Positions 30,023 through 38,520 of a stretch of 64,000 nucleotides of DNA are shown one piece after another. The translations under genes and the position numbers were made by a program. Each line of letters starts with the position of its first letter. Within the stretch, counting starts at the first letter, position 1. The notes below the pieces were generated by a model. It was given only the letters and a program-made list of their open reading frames with translations. It searched no databases and was not told where the DNA came from. Origin of the DNA: Microbulbifer litoralis (lineage in GTDB: Bacteria; Pseudomonadota; Gammaproteobacteria; Pseudomonadales; Cellvibrionaceae). The stretch covers positions 186,001 through 250,000 of the forward strand of contig NZ_JALKCV010000005.1 in the NCBI RefSeq assembly GCF_023634065.1, in the 5' to 3' direction.

Positions 30023-31828
30023 CTACTGCTGTTCCATTTTCTCCACTTCCGCCATGGCCATTTTATGCCCCTGGCGGGCGGCCCCGGCAAACAGCGTCAT
30101 GGCGATGGAGCGATCGCGGTCGACGCCCTCACCGTTGCGGAACAGCTTGCCCAGTTGGTACATGCATTCCGGCACCTCGACTTTCGCGCACATCATGTAC
30201 CAGAGCGCCGCACCGACCGGTCCGGACTGCGGCAGCCGCTGCTCATTGTGCAGCCGCGCCATACCGATCTGGGAGGCGGTGTAAAACGGGCTCTGCATAA
30301 AGTGGCCCGCCGCCGCCTCGAAATCCCGCTCGCCGAGAAGGCCGGACTGGAGCAGGCTGCCCTGCAGCATATGCGCGGAGTCGGAATTGACCGCCAGGGC
30401 CGCGTCGAGGAATTCCCGCGCGCGGTGCCTCTCTTTCTCCGTGTGCTCGTCGGCATGGGTAAAGATCCATCGCGCATAGGCGACGGCCGCCGGCGCATAA
30501 CCCTGCTCGGCCAGCTCCTGCAACCCGGGTAGCAGTTTCTCCGCATCCGCCTCCCACCAGTCGCCCACTTCGCGCCGGAGCAACGCATATTTCGCGTCCG
30601 GCAGGCCCGTGGCCGCGGCCTTGCGCAGGTGCGCCAGCTCCACTTCGGCGTCCACTACCAGCCTGTCGCCGGCGTAGTAGCTGGAGAATTGCAGCTCTGC
30701 CAGGCCCGCTTCCGTTCTCTGTTGCGCAGCCTGCAGGAACTGCGCCGCGAGCTGCTCACTGGCCTCCACCCCGATGCCCTCGCGGTAAATGTAGGCAAGC
30801 AGGGACATGGCTTCGGCATGGCCCTTCTCCGCGGCCGACAGCAGGAAATCCACGCAATCGCCGCGGCTGAACATGGCCAGGTCCTCACTCACCAGGCACA
30901 GCCGGCCCAGGCGATACTGCGCCACCTGGCTGCCGTAGGCGGCGGCATCCATATAAAAGGAGATCGCCTTTTTCCGTTTGCCACTCAACTCCTGGTAATA
31001 CCCCAGCCCGACCATGGCCGCGGTGTTGTTCTCGGACATGGGTTCGAGCAGTTGGGTCAGGTAGAGATCGTCGAGACCGGCAAAGGGATAGTCGACCGCC
31101 AGCAGCCGGTGGATGGCCGGCTGGTTGTCGAAATAGATAGAGCGCTGGATACCGCTCTGCGGATCTTCCGCCAGGACCACGTAGTAGAGCCCCATGCCGT
31201 CGCGAACCGGCAACAGGAAGGAATCCAGGATGTGGTAGCCCGCCAGGTTCAGTATATCGTTGGCGTGATCCAGTATGCCGATCTCGTAGGCGGTATCGGT
31301 CTTTTCACCGTCGCCGCTCCCCAACACACCGCGCAGAATATATTGCACCGCGCGCGACTCGCGATCTGCCTGTTGCGTTTTCCCCAGCTGTTCGTAACAG
31401 TCCTGCGCCACCAGGTGGGGTTCCAGTTCAAAGAAGTTCTGCGCGGTCCAGCGCTGCCAGTCCACGGCACCGCACCGCTCGCTTTCGGCAGGCAACTGGT
31501 CAAGAAAGGCCTTGAAGTGGTTGCGATCGACAACAGCGGTGTGGATTTTCGAGCTGTCCAGGTACGCGGCCCAGAATTCGGCGTAGGGCACCGAGGCCGG
31601 GTCCCGGTAGATCCGCTCCGCCAGCGCCGACAGGCGGGCATCCGCGTCGGCAAAGGCTGCCAGTCCACCGGGTACCGTGGCGGCGCCTACGGCATTCATC
31701 GGGCCGAAATCACTGTCCTCGACCTGCATTTCCGGCGCAGCCATTTCCGGCAGGTCAAACGTCCTCGGCTGGCTGGCACAACCGGCAATGGCAAGCAGCA
31801 GCGACAGCGGGGCAATCCAGTACTTCAC
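30023..31828 (-). CDS. Sel1/TPR-repeat lipoprotein
   Basis: 601 residues, lipoprotein signal ending LAIAGC. The first 270 residues are not of a family I recognise. The second part contains Sel1-like helical repeats, for example MVGLGYYQELSGKRKKAISF, YRLGRLCLVSEDLAMF, SLLAYIYREGIGVEASEQ and YQLGKLFRNGEGVDRDRSIA. Sel1 repeats mediate protein-protein contacts in the envelope. The start overlaps the stop of the transglutaminase-like gene by 4 bases, so the two products are probably made in fixed proportion and may act together at the cell surface. Confidence 0.85.
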   Translation of the reverse strand: MKYWIAPLSLLLAIAGCASQPRTFDLPEMAAPEMQVEDSDFGPMNAVGAATVPGGLAAFADADARLSALAERIYRDPASVPYAEFWAAYLDSSKIHTAVVDRNHFKAFLDQLPAESERCGAVDWQRWTAQNFFELEPHLVAQDCYEQLGKTQQADRESRAVQYILRGVLGSGDGEKTDTAYEIGILDHANDILNLAGYHILDSFLLPVRDGMGLYYVVLAEDPQSGIQRSIYFDNQPAIHRLLAVDYPFAGLDDLYLTQLLEPMSENNTAAMVGLGYYQELSGKRKKAISFYMDAAAYGSQVAQYRLGRLCLVSEDLAMFSRGDCVDFLLSAAEKGHAEAMSLLAYIYREGIGVEASEQLAAQFLQAAQQRTEAGLAELQFSSYYAGDRLVVDAEVELAHLRKAAATGLPDAKYALLRREVGDWWEADAEKLLPGLQELAEQGYAPAAVAYARWIFTHADEHTEKERHRAREFLDAALAVNSDSAHMLQGSLLQSGLLGERDFEAAAGHFMQSPFYTASQIGMARLHNEQRLPQSGPVGAALWYMMCAKVEVPECMYQLGKLFRNGEGVDRDRSIAMTLFAGAARQGHKMAMAEVEKMEQQ

Positions 31829-33909
31829 GGTGTCCCCCCCGCGGGTCGCTGCCGCTTGAGCAGGTCTCGCGCCAACTGACGCGCACGGTTGCGGCGCTGC
31901 TCACCGGAAACCGCTGCCGGCGAAAGCCAGACGACATAACTGAGGTCATCGTCGATACGGTTGATCTGCTGCAGGTACTCGGGGAAATCCGCGGCCGAAA
32001 CCGCTTTCTGCCGGGACTGGTAATCGTACCGCACGGTGATTTTGCTTTCGCTCTTTTGTACGTCCCGGGAGAATTCGAACCAGGGATTGCTGATTTCCCC
32101 GCTACTGTCTTTTTCCGACCAGCGGATATCCCCCGCTTTCTCCGCCACAATTTCCAGGGTCTGCTGTATCTGCAGCTCTCCCGGCAACCGGAAGGGGTAG
32201 CGGCGCTGGCGGGAGTTGGGCAGGCGTACCGTATCCACCACATTGGACGCCACCAGCTCGAGCATTTTCTTTCCGGCGCTGTCGTCGCCGACCTTACCCA
32301 GGCGGTACCTTTCCTTCATGAGCAGCACATTGCCGGCTTGCTCATCGGTGATCTGTACCGGCTCCAGCACCTCCATATCGGGGAAGTAGCGCGAGTAGTA
32401 CTGCAGGAACTCCTCTTCCAGGGTCTGCCGATCGCGATAGCCGGTGTAGGAACGCATTTCCTCGGCGCGCCAGCCGGTGTAGCGGCTGGTGACCTCCAAC
32501 GTGGCGGTCTTGCGATTCGCGTCCAGGGTGATCGTATCCTTCACCTCCACGCGCGCCTGCCGCTGGCTCTGCAGGGGTGCCTCGATCGGTGTCAGGCCCC
32601 CGTGTTCGCCGTCAACGACCAGTGCCCAGTTGAAGTCCGGCAGCGACATTTCCCCCAGGGTACCACTCTGGCTGTTATCGGTGGGATCCACCCAGAAGCG
32701 CTTGCCATCCAGCTTGAAGGTGGTAATCACATGGTCGAAATTCCCCGGTGAGGGCAGGCGCTTGTCCAGATAAAAATTATCCACTGACGACACCAGGGCC
32801 GGTCGCGCCTCAATCCCCAAGTGGCGTAGGGCCGATACCAGTAGCACCGTCTTGTCTTTACAGTCACCGAAGCGGCGATCGAAGGTTTCCCCCGGCGCCG
32901 AGGGCCGGTGTGAGTTGACACCGTGTTCTATACCAAAATAGCGAATGTTGCTCTGGATCCACTGGGTGGCTGCCGCGGCCTTCTGTGCCTCGCTGCCGTC
33001 CAGCTGTGCCAGCAGCTCGACAAATCCCGGCGGCAATTCACCGGGCATACGGTACAGGGAGTGGGCCCAGCCATTTACTTCCCGCCAGTCCCGATACTGG
33101 CTGTACTGGAGCGTCGGAAAGGGTGACAGCCACTCGGGAATACCGTCTTCCGTCCGCACCGGTTGCGGATCGCGCAGATCGACAAAATAGCGCAACCTGT
33201 CACCCTCGCTGCGTTGCCGGATCTCCACTGCCGGCCTGTCCCGGCCATCGGCAACACGCAATTGCAGTGGCTGATCCGCCGGGCTCAGCACCCCGATATA
33301 GAGCCGCTCGATGGGAACGCCCCAGGCCAGCAGCTCGCGCCCGAACGCCTTGTCCCCGAGCACCGGGTTGGAACCGCGCAGTGTGTAACTGTACTCGACG
33401 GTATCCCCGGCGCGCAGGTCGTCGAGCAGCAGCATGGCGGTCCAGCGCTCGGCATACAGCCCCTTGTCGAGCTCATCCTCCTGCTGGAATAGCTTGATAT
33501 CCGCCGACTCCAGGCGATCGAACCGCTTCCCGTCGCGCAGCACACTGACATCGTGAATCACCAGTTCTTCATAGGCAGGGGCAAAACTCAGGGTAATGCT
33601 GGAAATCTGTTGCAACCCCTGCTGGTTCAGCGGTTGCATGGCCACGCGGTAAAAGCGCTCCTTCTGCTCCGCAGACAGGTTCACCTGGGTATCCACCAAC
33701 CGGTACCGGATACCTTCCCTTGCCGGATGCTCCTCACCCGGCGGCAACGCCACCGGCTGCAGCCAATCCGGACGCGACGCCAGCGAGTAATCCGCTGCCG
33801 ACACCTCGGGAGCCGGGAGCAAAACCAAAAGCGCGGCCAGGCCAAAAAACATACAGATCGATATTGGGAGGGGCTGGCCCACGGTGCGGGGGCGGAAGCG
33901 GGACATCAT
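31825..33909 (-). CDS. DUF3857/transglutaminase-domain exported protein
   Basis: 694 residues with an N-terminal signal or anchor (ICMFFGLAALLVLLPAPEVSA). DUF3857 domain occupies roughly residues 60-240. The transglutaminase-like core follows with the catalytic triad visible as FGDCKDKTVLLVSALRHLG (Cys), NFDHVITTF (His) and FWVDPTDN (Asp). The C-terminal third is a beta-rich DUF2569/3858-like region. Such proteins act in the periplasm; substrates are unknown. It overlaps the Sel1 lipoprotein gene by 4 bases. It is the last backbone gene before the cassette region. Confidence 0.88.
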   Translation of the reverse strand: MMSRFRPRTVGQPLPISICMFFGLAALLVLLPAPEVSAADYSLASRPDWLQPVALPPGEEHPAREGIRYRLVDTQVNLSAEQKERFYRVAMQPLNQQGLQQISSITLSFAPAYEELVIHDVSVLRDGKRFDRLESADIKLFQQEDELDKGLYAERWTAMLLLDDLRAGDTVEYSYTLRGSNPVLGDKAFGRELLAWGVPIERLYIGVLSPADQPLQLRVADGRDRPAVEIRQRSEGDRLRYFVDLRDPQPVRTEDGIPEWLSPFPTLQYSQYRDWREVNGWAHSLYRMPGELPPGFVELLAQLDGSEAQKAAAATQWIQSNIRYFGIEHGVNSHRPSAPGETFDRRFGDCKDKTVLLVSALRHLGIEARPALVSSVDNFYLDKRLPSPGNFDHVITTFKLDGKRFWVDPTDNSQSGTLGEMSLPDFNWALVVDGEHGGLTPIEAPLQSQRQARVEVKDTITLDANRKTATLEVTSRYTGWRAEEMRSYTGYRDRQTLEEEFLQYYSRYFPDMEVLEPVQITDEQAGNVLLMKERYRLGKVGDDSAGKKMLELVASNVVDTVRLPNSRQRRYPFRLPGELQIQQTLEIVAEKAGDIRWSEKDSSGEISNPWFEFSRDVQKSESKITVRYDYQSRQKAVSAADFPEYLQQINRIDDDLSYVVWLSPAAVSGEQRRNRARQLARDLLKRQRPAGGTP

Positions 33910-34111
33910 ATTATTGCCTTATCCGGATCTTGTTATGCAAGGTCCATCATAAGGCTTCATTACCCGGGGTGCCATGCCTGGAACCGGCGGGTCCTCGCAG
34001 TTTTCCCCGGCAGAAACCAAAACGGTCGCACAGCTCTGCTACTCGCCAGCGGCCTCTCCCCGCCAGGATTTAACCGCTTCCGATGCCAGAGAGGAAAACC
34101 CTGAAGACACA
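33910..34111. other. Spacer at the left edge of the cassette cluster
   Basis: About 200 bases with no gene and no recognisable attC site. Base composition shifts here from the high-GC backbone to the AT-rich cassette region. Confidence 0.5.
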
Positions 34112-34372
34112 TCACGCCCCCCGATAGGCCGAAGCAGAACCCTCTTTTATCGGTACAGAGTAGTGAATGTCATGTGCCAACTCGCCGAGATAATCACGGC
34201 CTCTGGTATTGTACTTCTCGATCTCGTCATCGTTGAGCTGAATCATGTAGGTATAGCCAAAGGCGCTTATATTGCAGTATGCATCCAGATATAGATTGCC
34301 CGCATGCTCAAACAAAAACCAGGCCCAGCTCTCGGTATCGATGACTTTCATACTATTCATTTCGTTTTTCAT
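34112..34372 (-). CDS. Hypothetical protein, gene cassette
   Basis: 86 residues, soluble, acidic, with an aromatic-rich N-terminal half (WAWFLFEHAGNLYLDAY) and the segment MIQLNDDEIEKYNTRGRDYL. I do not recognise the family. It lies directly after a degenerate copy of the 164 bp junction element, at the place where intact copies are followed by CGTTATGC, which marks it as a former integron cassette. No attC is recognisable after its stop, so this is the eroded left end of the cluster. Confidence 0.65.
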   Translation of the reverse strand: MKNEMNSMKVIDTESWAWFLFEHAGNLYLDAYCNISAFGYTYMIQLNDDEIEKYNTRGRDYLGELAHDIHYSVPIKEGSASAYRGA

Positions 34373-34377
34373 AAATC

Positions 34378-34472
34378 AGGCGATAGAAAAATTCTCACCT
34401 CTTCTCTCTGCTCACATTTATTTCAGAAAAGCACGACCTTAGGTGAATCTTAGGGTATCCGGGTGACGAAAC
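34378..34472. repeat. Degenerate copy (6) of the 164 bp cassette-junction element
   Basis: Begins AGGCGATAGAAAAATTCTCA, aligning with AGGCTGTAGAAAAACTCCAG of the intact copies, and stays alignable to GGTGACGAAACG. It is cut off by a fragment of the 162 bp MITE at about 34472. Confidence 0.7.
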
Positions 34473-34505
34473 GAACTGTTACCTAACTTTGCGAGCGGCC
34501 CACTA
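34471..34505. mobile_element. Terminal fragment of the TAGNGGGC MITE
   Basis: Reads GTTACCTAACTTTGCGAGCG then GCCCACTA. It is the terminal inverted repeat of the complete MITE at 48231-48392 in the opposite orientation to the fragment at 35464-35550. Confidence 0.75.
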
Positions 34506-34573
34506 GAACCCGTAGCACAAGTGAAATTGGAAAGCAGCGGAAATATTGTGCCTTTTATTGTTCTTGTAAATTT

Positions 34574-35005
34574 TCATAGCGTCATGTGCAGAATCGGATA
34601 TGGTTTTCCCTCGCCATCCACTGGTGAGCGACTCGTTACGGTAAAACCAATATTCTGGTAAAATCCTATCACTTTTTCATTCTGCTCATTAACATCAACC
34701 TTGGTTGCCCTCTGATTTTTGATGGCATGATCCGCCAACGAAGCCCCAACACCTTGCCCCCGGACATCAGGCGAAATGAACAGCATTTCAATATTACCAT
34801 CATGTACGCCAGAAAATCCTAGTATTTCACCACTATTTTATTTGGCACACCTCAGATCAACTGTGTCAAAATACTGTCCAAGGATCAACGGTTTTAAATC
34901 TTGCAGATCCTCCTCTAGCAAAAAATGATGGGCTGCCCTGGCCGAGGACTCCTATATTTCTAGAAGCTTGAGATAATCTTCCTTTTTGACAAGCTCAATA
35001 TCCAT
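34574..35005 (-). pseudogene. GNAT acetyltransferase (YjaB-like) cassette with two in-frame stops
   Basis: From the ATG at 35005 a single frame encodes a complete GNAT N-acetyltransferase of 143 codons, interrupted by TAG (codon 18, 34952-34954) and TAA (codon 56, 34838-34840). The C-terminal part is intact: acetyl-CoA loop SPDVRGQGVGASLADHA, VDVNEQNEKVIGFYQNIGF and GKPYPILHMTL, a pattern close to E. coli YjaB. Both stops are single-base events in an otherwise well-preserved frame, indicating recent decay. Only the last 70 codons could still be translated from an internal ATG at 34786. Confidence 0.85.
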
Positions 35006-35114
35006 TATTCAACTCGAATTTAAATTAAACGATACCAACAGAAGCCGAGTCTTAGCGAGATCCACCCAAGAGAAAATTCTGCCTAAATTGGCTAAATATC
35101 TATTTCACAAAAAG

Positions 35115-35312
35115 CTAATTTTTTTCTTCATCTTCACTGCCGCCGTAGAGCAATTCACTTAGCTCTTCGGGATTCATATGTTTGATTTTTTCTTCCAGCT
35201 TTCTATCATAACTGCGATCATTAGGATCCCATCCAGGATAAGCCTTGCGCGCATATTGCTTCATAAAAGCGCCAATCTCACCTTCTAGATTTTTCTTCCG
35301 CTTACTCTTCAT
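35115..35312 (-). CDS. Hypothetical small charged protein, gene cassette
   Basis: 65 residues, very rich in Lys and Glu (MKSKRKKNLEGEIGAFMKQY, then YPGWDPNDRSYDRKLEEKIK). It ends in an acidic tail SEDEEKN. Probably a soluble helical protein; no function can be assigned. It follows the degenerate junction element copy 4 through CCTCGTTAAATGCC, the same junction layout as the intact copies, so it is a cassette. No clear attC of its own remains. Confidence 0.7.
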   Translation of the reverse strand: MKSKRKKNLEGEIGAFMKQYARKAYPGWDPNDRSYDRKLEEKIKHMNPEELSELLYGGSEDEEKN

Positions 35313-35332
35313 TCTATTTCAGGCATTTAACG

Positions 35333-35463
35333 AGGCTTTAGAAAAACTTCCATCTCGCCCCTCGGTTTACATTTCATACAGAAAATTTCGTTCTTACGTG
35401 TATTCTGATCTTATCCTGGATGGCAAAAACGTTTCAGGACGCTCTCCGCACAAAAAATCTATC
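35333..35463. repeat. Degenerate, truncated copy (4) of the cassette-junction element
   Basis: Starts AGGCTTTAGAAAAACTTCCA and remains alignable with the intact copies to CGCTCTCCGCAC. It is then interrupted at about 35464 by the end of the TAGNGGGC MITE. It lies directly upstream of the 65-residue cassette gene. Confidence 0.8.
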
Positions 35464-35550
35464 TAATGGACCGCTCACAAAGTTAGGTAACAGCTCGCTT
35501 CGCCAAATCGCCCAGCTCTGCATTGAGAAATCTTGAAATAACGCTACTAT
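35464..35550. mobile_element. Left-end fragment of the TAGNGGGC MITE
   Basis: About 87 bases closely matching 48231-48317 (TAATGGACCGCTCACAAAGT then TAGGTAACAGCTCGCTTCGC). It ends at ACGCTACTAT, which overlaps the stop codon of the frameshifted lipoprotein gene, so its arrival probably replaced that cassette's attC. Confidence 0.8.
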
Positions 35551-35983
35551 GCTTTGGAGGGTACGGTTGCCCGCCACTGTCGACTGTCCGGATCTTTGAT
35601 AAAGCTTGCCTTATCGCGAGGGAAGCACTCACCAGATAGCTCCGAGAAATCACCCTGACTTCTCGAATGAACGGCATATTCGAGAACTTCATTCTCCGTC
35701 GCAAACACGATCACATTGTGTCCTTCAGAGTGCAGTACATCCGTATGATCACCGATATTCCATTCAAAACCCAAGGCTTCACTGGATCTTTCGTTGTAAG
35801 GCCCGAAAAGCAAACTTTCGACCAGCTTTTTTCAACGAATTGGGCGAAATCAATAGACCTATAATCATTTTCCTGAAGCTCTTCCGAAATCGCCTTGCTC
35901 AAATCACTCGCGGTATAGACCGGGTCAGAGCAGGCTACCAGAGCAAAGGCCGATATCAAAACTAGCTTTCTAGTCATATGCAT
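35547..35983 (-). pseudogene. Small lipoprotein cassette gene broken by a frameshift
   Basis: The ATG at 35983 (or the one two codons later) opens a lipoprotein signal ending FALVAC, and the frame runs to SWSKVCF. Beyond about 35812 the protein continues convincingly in another frame as LFGPYNERSSEALGFEWNIG, ending at 35547 with ATVPSKA. One missing base after the TGC codon restores a single protein of about 144 residues. Either it is a pseudogene or the base is an assembly error. The gene follows CTCGTTATGC at the end of junction element copy 5, so it is a cassette. No family is recognised. Confidence 0.7.
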
Positions 35984-35987
35984 AACG

Positions 35988-36335
35988 AGACTGTAGAAAA
36001 ACCATCCCGGATAACAAGCTTTCCGCAGCCATAATTTTGGCTACCTGTTCAAGTCGATTTAAACACAGTCGCTTTTATATAGCCATTCAATCAGAAAACT
36101 CCGCAGATTGGCTATTCCAGCGACCTACCGGCTCAATGAATCGCTCTATAATTCATCAGTTTCTCAATATTGTGTACCAGGAAGAAGATCTGCCAGTATC
36201 CATGAACCTTTTCTCGATCTCGTAATGAGAACCGATTCAGGCTTTTGTTAGTCCCGGTATTGCCGAATGCCGGCTTTACCACGAACATGCGGTGCCTCTC
36301 GCGATTTGCGCCCCGCACCTCTCGGCGCTTCGTTA
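35988..36335 (-). mobile_element. Truncated IS1182-like insertion sequence
   Basis: Remnant of a DDE transposon: terminal repeat AGACTGTAGAAAAACC at 35988, about 130 bases of 3' non-coding DNA, then the transposase C terminus reading from about 36335. The terminal repeat is nearly the same as that of the 164 bp junction elements. The left part of the element is missing. It abuts CTCGTTATGC, the start of the lipoprotein cassette. Confidence 0.75.
36133..36335 (-). pseudogene. Transposase C-terminal fragment (IS1182-like, DDE)
   Basis: About 65 residues with the typical end of IS1182/IS5-superfamily transposases: VVKPAFGNTGTNKSLNRFSL, RDREKVHGYWQIFFLVHNIE, KLMNYR. The conserved Glu of the V-E-P-V-F-G motif is replaced (VKPAFG). 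The rest of the protein, including the catalytic Asp residues, is absent, so it is inactive. Confidence 0.8.
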
Positions 36336-36464
36336 CATTGTCCAGGCCGCTGCTTTATTCAGGCCCGTAGATTCGCCCAGTGACATGGGCGGTTCCGTCC
36401 ATATCTAGCGGAACAACTTCATCGCGCGACTTCGTGTCGCACCTATCCTTATTCGTTATGCGCT
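36336..36464. other. Non-coding stretch with attC remnant after the esterase cassette
   Basis: Directly after the esterase stop codon the minus strand reads GCGCATAACG (36454-36463), which is the R'' box expected for that cassette because the cassette starts GTTATGCG. Short hairpins follow, but no complete attC or R' box can be defined before the IS remnant. Confidence 0.5.
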
Positions 36465-37316
36465 TTACTCGCCGACTTGCGACGAGAGCCAAGTTACACT
36501 TCGCACTACAGTCATAGGTAGCGCCGCCTGATGATCACCTTCAATAACTAAGTGCTTCAATGACAAGCTGTTATCATTTCTACTTTCTAGGATAGTGATA
36601 AGCTTTTCAGCTTCATCTCCAAGCTCACTCTCAAGCGATCCATATGAAACAAAAACGTTTGAATTTAGGCTCTCAATTTTTTCTTCCAGATTGGCTTCGA
36701 TATCAGCAAGGTAAGGGATATCGCCAACAATTGAAGGGCTACCAAGAATGTAGTTCTTAAACGTATCGGGTTTCGTGAGTAGTATGTATGCACCTAATTC
36801 ACTACCAAGTGAATACCCAAAGAAAGTACGATTTTTAGAATCGGCTCGGTAGTTGCTCTCTACATACTTAATTATGTCACTACGAATAAAATTTAGATGA
36901 TTATGCGCCTTTCCAAGTTGGTACTTTTGCTGCACTTCTTTCTTACTTGATGCTTGCATTGTGTAGTCACGATACCTACTTACATGAGGTCCTGCTTCCT
37001 TTAATAAACTCTCATCTATATCAGTTTGCCAGGAAATTCCGACCAAAATAGCGTCTTCCATCAAATATTCTGTTGTAGCAGATAAAATCTCGATATTCCA
37101 AGCCGCATCTGGAAAATAGATAGCGGGGAATTTTTTATCGTCTCTCTCGAAGTATTTCTCTGGCAGCTTTACATAAAGATCATATTGCCAATCAGACACA
37201 GAATCTCTGATAGGAACTATGTTGGTTCTAGGAATTTCATATGACTTTCGATCATTTGCTTCAACGCTTACAAAAGAAAACATAAACAAACAAAATATAA
37301 CCAGATTCTTCATCAT
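36465..37316 (-). CDS. Secreted alpha/beta-hydrolase (esterase D/Fes-like), gene cassette
   Basis: 283 residues with a signal peptide (MMKNLVIFCLFMFSFVSVEA). It belongs to the putative-esterase alpha/beta-hydrolase group: a nucleophile elbow GYSLGSELGAYI with the catalytic Ser, PDAAWNIEIL near the oxyanion region, and the C-terminal histidine in IEGDHQAALPMTVV. Related enzymes hydrolyse siderophores or carboxylic esters in the periplasm; the substrate here is unknown. It is AT-rich compared with the backbone. The cassette begins GTTATGCG right after junction element copy 1, and its own R'' box CGCATAAC follows the stop codon. Confidence 0.85.
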   Translation of the reverse strand: MMKNLVIFCLFMFSFVSVEANDRKSYEIPRTNIVPIRDSVSDWQYDLYVKLPEKYFERDDKKFPAIYFPDAAWNIEILSATTEYLMEDAILVGISWQTDIDESLLKEAGPHVSRYRDYTMQASSKKEVQQKYQLGKAHNHLNFIRSDIIKYVESNYRADSKNRTFFGYSLGSELGAYILLTKPDTFKNYILGSPSIVGDIPYLADIEANLEEKIESLNSNVFVSYGSLESELGDEAEKLITILESRNDNSLSLKHLVIEGDHQAALPMTVVRSVTWLSSQVGE

Positions 37317-37340
37317 ATTATTTTCTCATTTCGCATAACG

Positions 37341-37504
37341 AGGCTGTAGAAAAACTCCAGCCCCTCCTTGCTGTTCATATTTTACTCAAAAAGCGCGCTT
37401 CTACGTGAATTCTGCACCTATTCTCCATGACGAAAAGCATTTCAGGGCGCTCTCCACACGAAAAATTAACATGCTCCAGAATTACTCGAGTTTTTCTACA
37501 GCCT
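37341..37504. mobile_element. Cassette-junction element, intact copy 1 (164 bp)
   Basis: Bounded by perfect 17 bp inverted repeats AGGCTGTAGAAAAACTC and GAGTTTTTCTACAGCCT. On the minus strand it is preceded by ...GGCGTTC (end of the attC at 37502-37618) and followed by CGTTATGCG, the start of the esterase cassette. CGTT occurs on both sides, consistent with a 4 bp duplication. No transposase is encoded. Confidence 0.9.
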
Positions 37505-37618
37505 GAACGCCGTGCGCAGCGGCGGCTTACTTTGTGTAGTTTTTGCGCGAAAATAGGAGCGTAGCGACTGCGCAAAAATGCATGAAGTAAGACGTCGGTC
37601 TGCCGCACCTTGTTATGC
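37502..37618 (-). other. attC recombination site B
   Basis: On the minus strand it starts with R'' GCATAAC, which includes the TAA stop of the membrane-protein cassette, and ends with GTTCAGG at the junction element. Central arms GCGGCAGACC...GTCTTACTT and AAGTAAGCCGCCGC pair over about 30 bases around a GCGCAAAAA/TTTTTGCGC stem. This is the normal imperfect attC hairpin. Confidence 0.88.
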
Positions 37619-38101
37619 CACTCTACGTACAGCACTGAAAAGCCGATAATCATGCTTCTGCCAAAGCCATGCCAAGATAGTTGTAGTAGTAACAGTAATT
37701 AAAGTGGCGATGGCTCTATAGACCCCAGACTCGCTTTGTATTGAAATTCCTTCCGCTCCCCCCTGCCCAGGGCTTGGTCCAAAACTCATCGCATGCAAAC
37801 CATAAACTAAGGATACAAACAGAACAGATAAAAAATGCACAGAGAGAACGGCCCGAAAGAAAACAGGAGATAGAGAATTCTTTGCAAGCTCAACTGCTAG
37901 CAGGGAAAACATCAAGGGTAGAAATATGGTATTCCCTATGTAACTAAATTTTAACCCATGTATTACCCATTGACCGCTGTCACTCATAAGCTCGGTACCA
38001 AAATCTTCTGACAAAAATGCGGTAACTGCACGACCCAAGATAAAAAACGCCAATACAACCGCCAGCCACTTTGGCTGAAGCTTTTTTAGTAGACCTTCCA
38101 T
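37613..38101 (-). CDS. Four-helix membrane protein, gene cassette
   Basis: 162 residues with about four hydrophobic segments (LAVVLAFFILGRAVTAFL, IGNTIFLPLMFSLLAVEL, FLSVLFVSLVYGLHAM, AIATLITVTTTTILAWLW). It has a basic start MEGLLKKLQPKW and a basic end RRVA. I do not recognise a characterised family. A strong AAGGAGG ribosome site precedes the ATG. The cassette begins GTTATGCC, 22 bases before the ATG, and its stop codon lies inside its own attC R'' box, the compact layout typical of integron cassettes. Confidence 0.8.
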   Translation of the reverse strand: MEGLLKKLQPKWLAVVLAFFILGRAVTAFLSEDFGTELMSDSGQWVIHGLKFSYIGNTIFLPLMFSLLAVELAKNSLSPVFFRAVLSVHFLSVLFVSLVYGLHAMSFGPSPGQGGAEGISIQSESGVYRAIATLITVTTTTILAWLWQKHDYRLFSAVRRVA

Positions 38102-38122
38102 GAGTAAACCTCCTTTTTTATG

Positions 38123-38178
38123 GCATAACGTAGCAAGCGCGCCGCTTTTTGGCGTCGCTTGCCTAAACTTGTTCTGTT
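38123..38178 (-). other. attC recombination site C
   Basis: Short 56 bp site. On the minus strand it runs from ACAGAAC through the pairing arms GGCAAGCGACGCC and GGCGCGCTTGC around AAAAA to R' GTTATGC. It separates the decayed cassette at 38163-38495 from the membrane-protein cassette. Confidence 0.9.
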
Positions 38179-38495
38179 GGGTGAGTTGCAGTCCCCTCCG
38201 AACCCCTCTCTTCTTTCCGCCTGGCTTTTCTCGCAGCCTTGTCTGTTACCATCTGCTCGACTGATCGAACAATATCAGGCCCACTTTTATTGAAGTGCTT
38301 GAAATATAGCTTCTCAATATAATCCGGCAAAGGCTACTTCCATGGTTCTTGCTTGTGGTTGGCCAGACCTCTAAATTTCTTGGGGTTTAGACCAAGCTCC
38401 CTGGCCATCTGCACTTGAGCATGCGACAACCGATACTTCTTTCGTGCCTCAATCCAAGGTCTCAACTTCTGCGGAATAAAACCAGATTTTGCCAT
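38163..38495 (-). pseudogene. Conserved cassette protein with an in-frame amber stop
   Basis: From the ATG at 38495 one frame of 110 codons encodes a basic protein (MAKSGFIPQKLRPWIEARKK, LSHAQVQMARELGLNPKKF, NHKQEPWK). It is interrupted by TAG at codon 54 (38334-38336) and continues without further damage as PLPDYIEKLYFKHFNKSGPD, ending inside the attC. The pattern matches a small helix-turn-helix-like hypothetical family I remember as frequent in integron cassettes. One nonsense base separates it from an intact gene. Cassette start GTTCTGTTG is complementary to its own R'' CAACAGAAC. Confidence 0.82.
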
Positions 38496-38520
38496 TCACC
38501 TAAAGCCTGAATCCTCTGCA

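Noticed and set aside
37375-37653. 92-codon minus-strand frame
   Set aside because: Runs across an attC site and the junction element; not a plausible protein.
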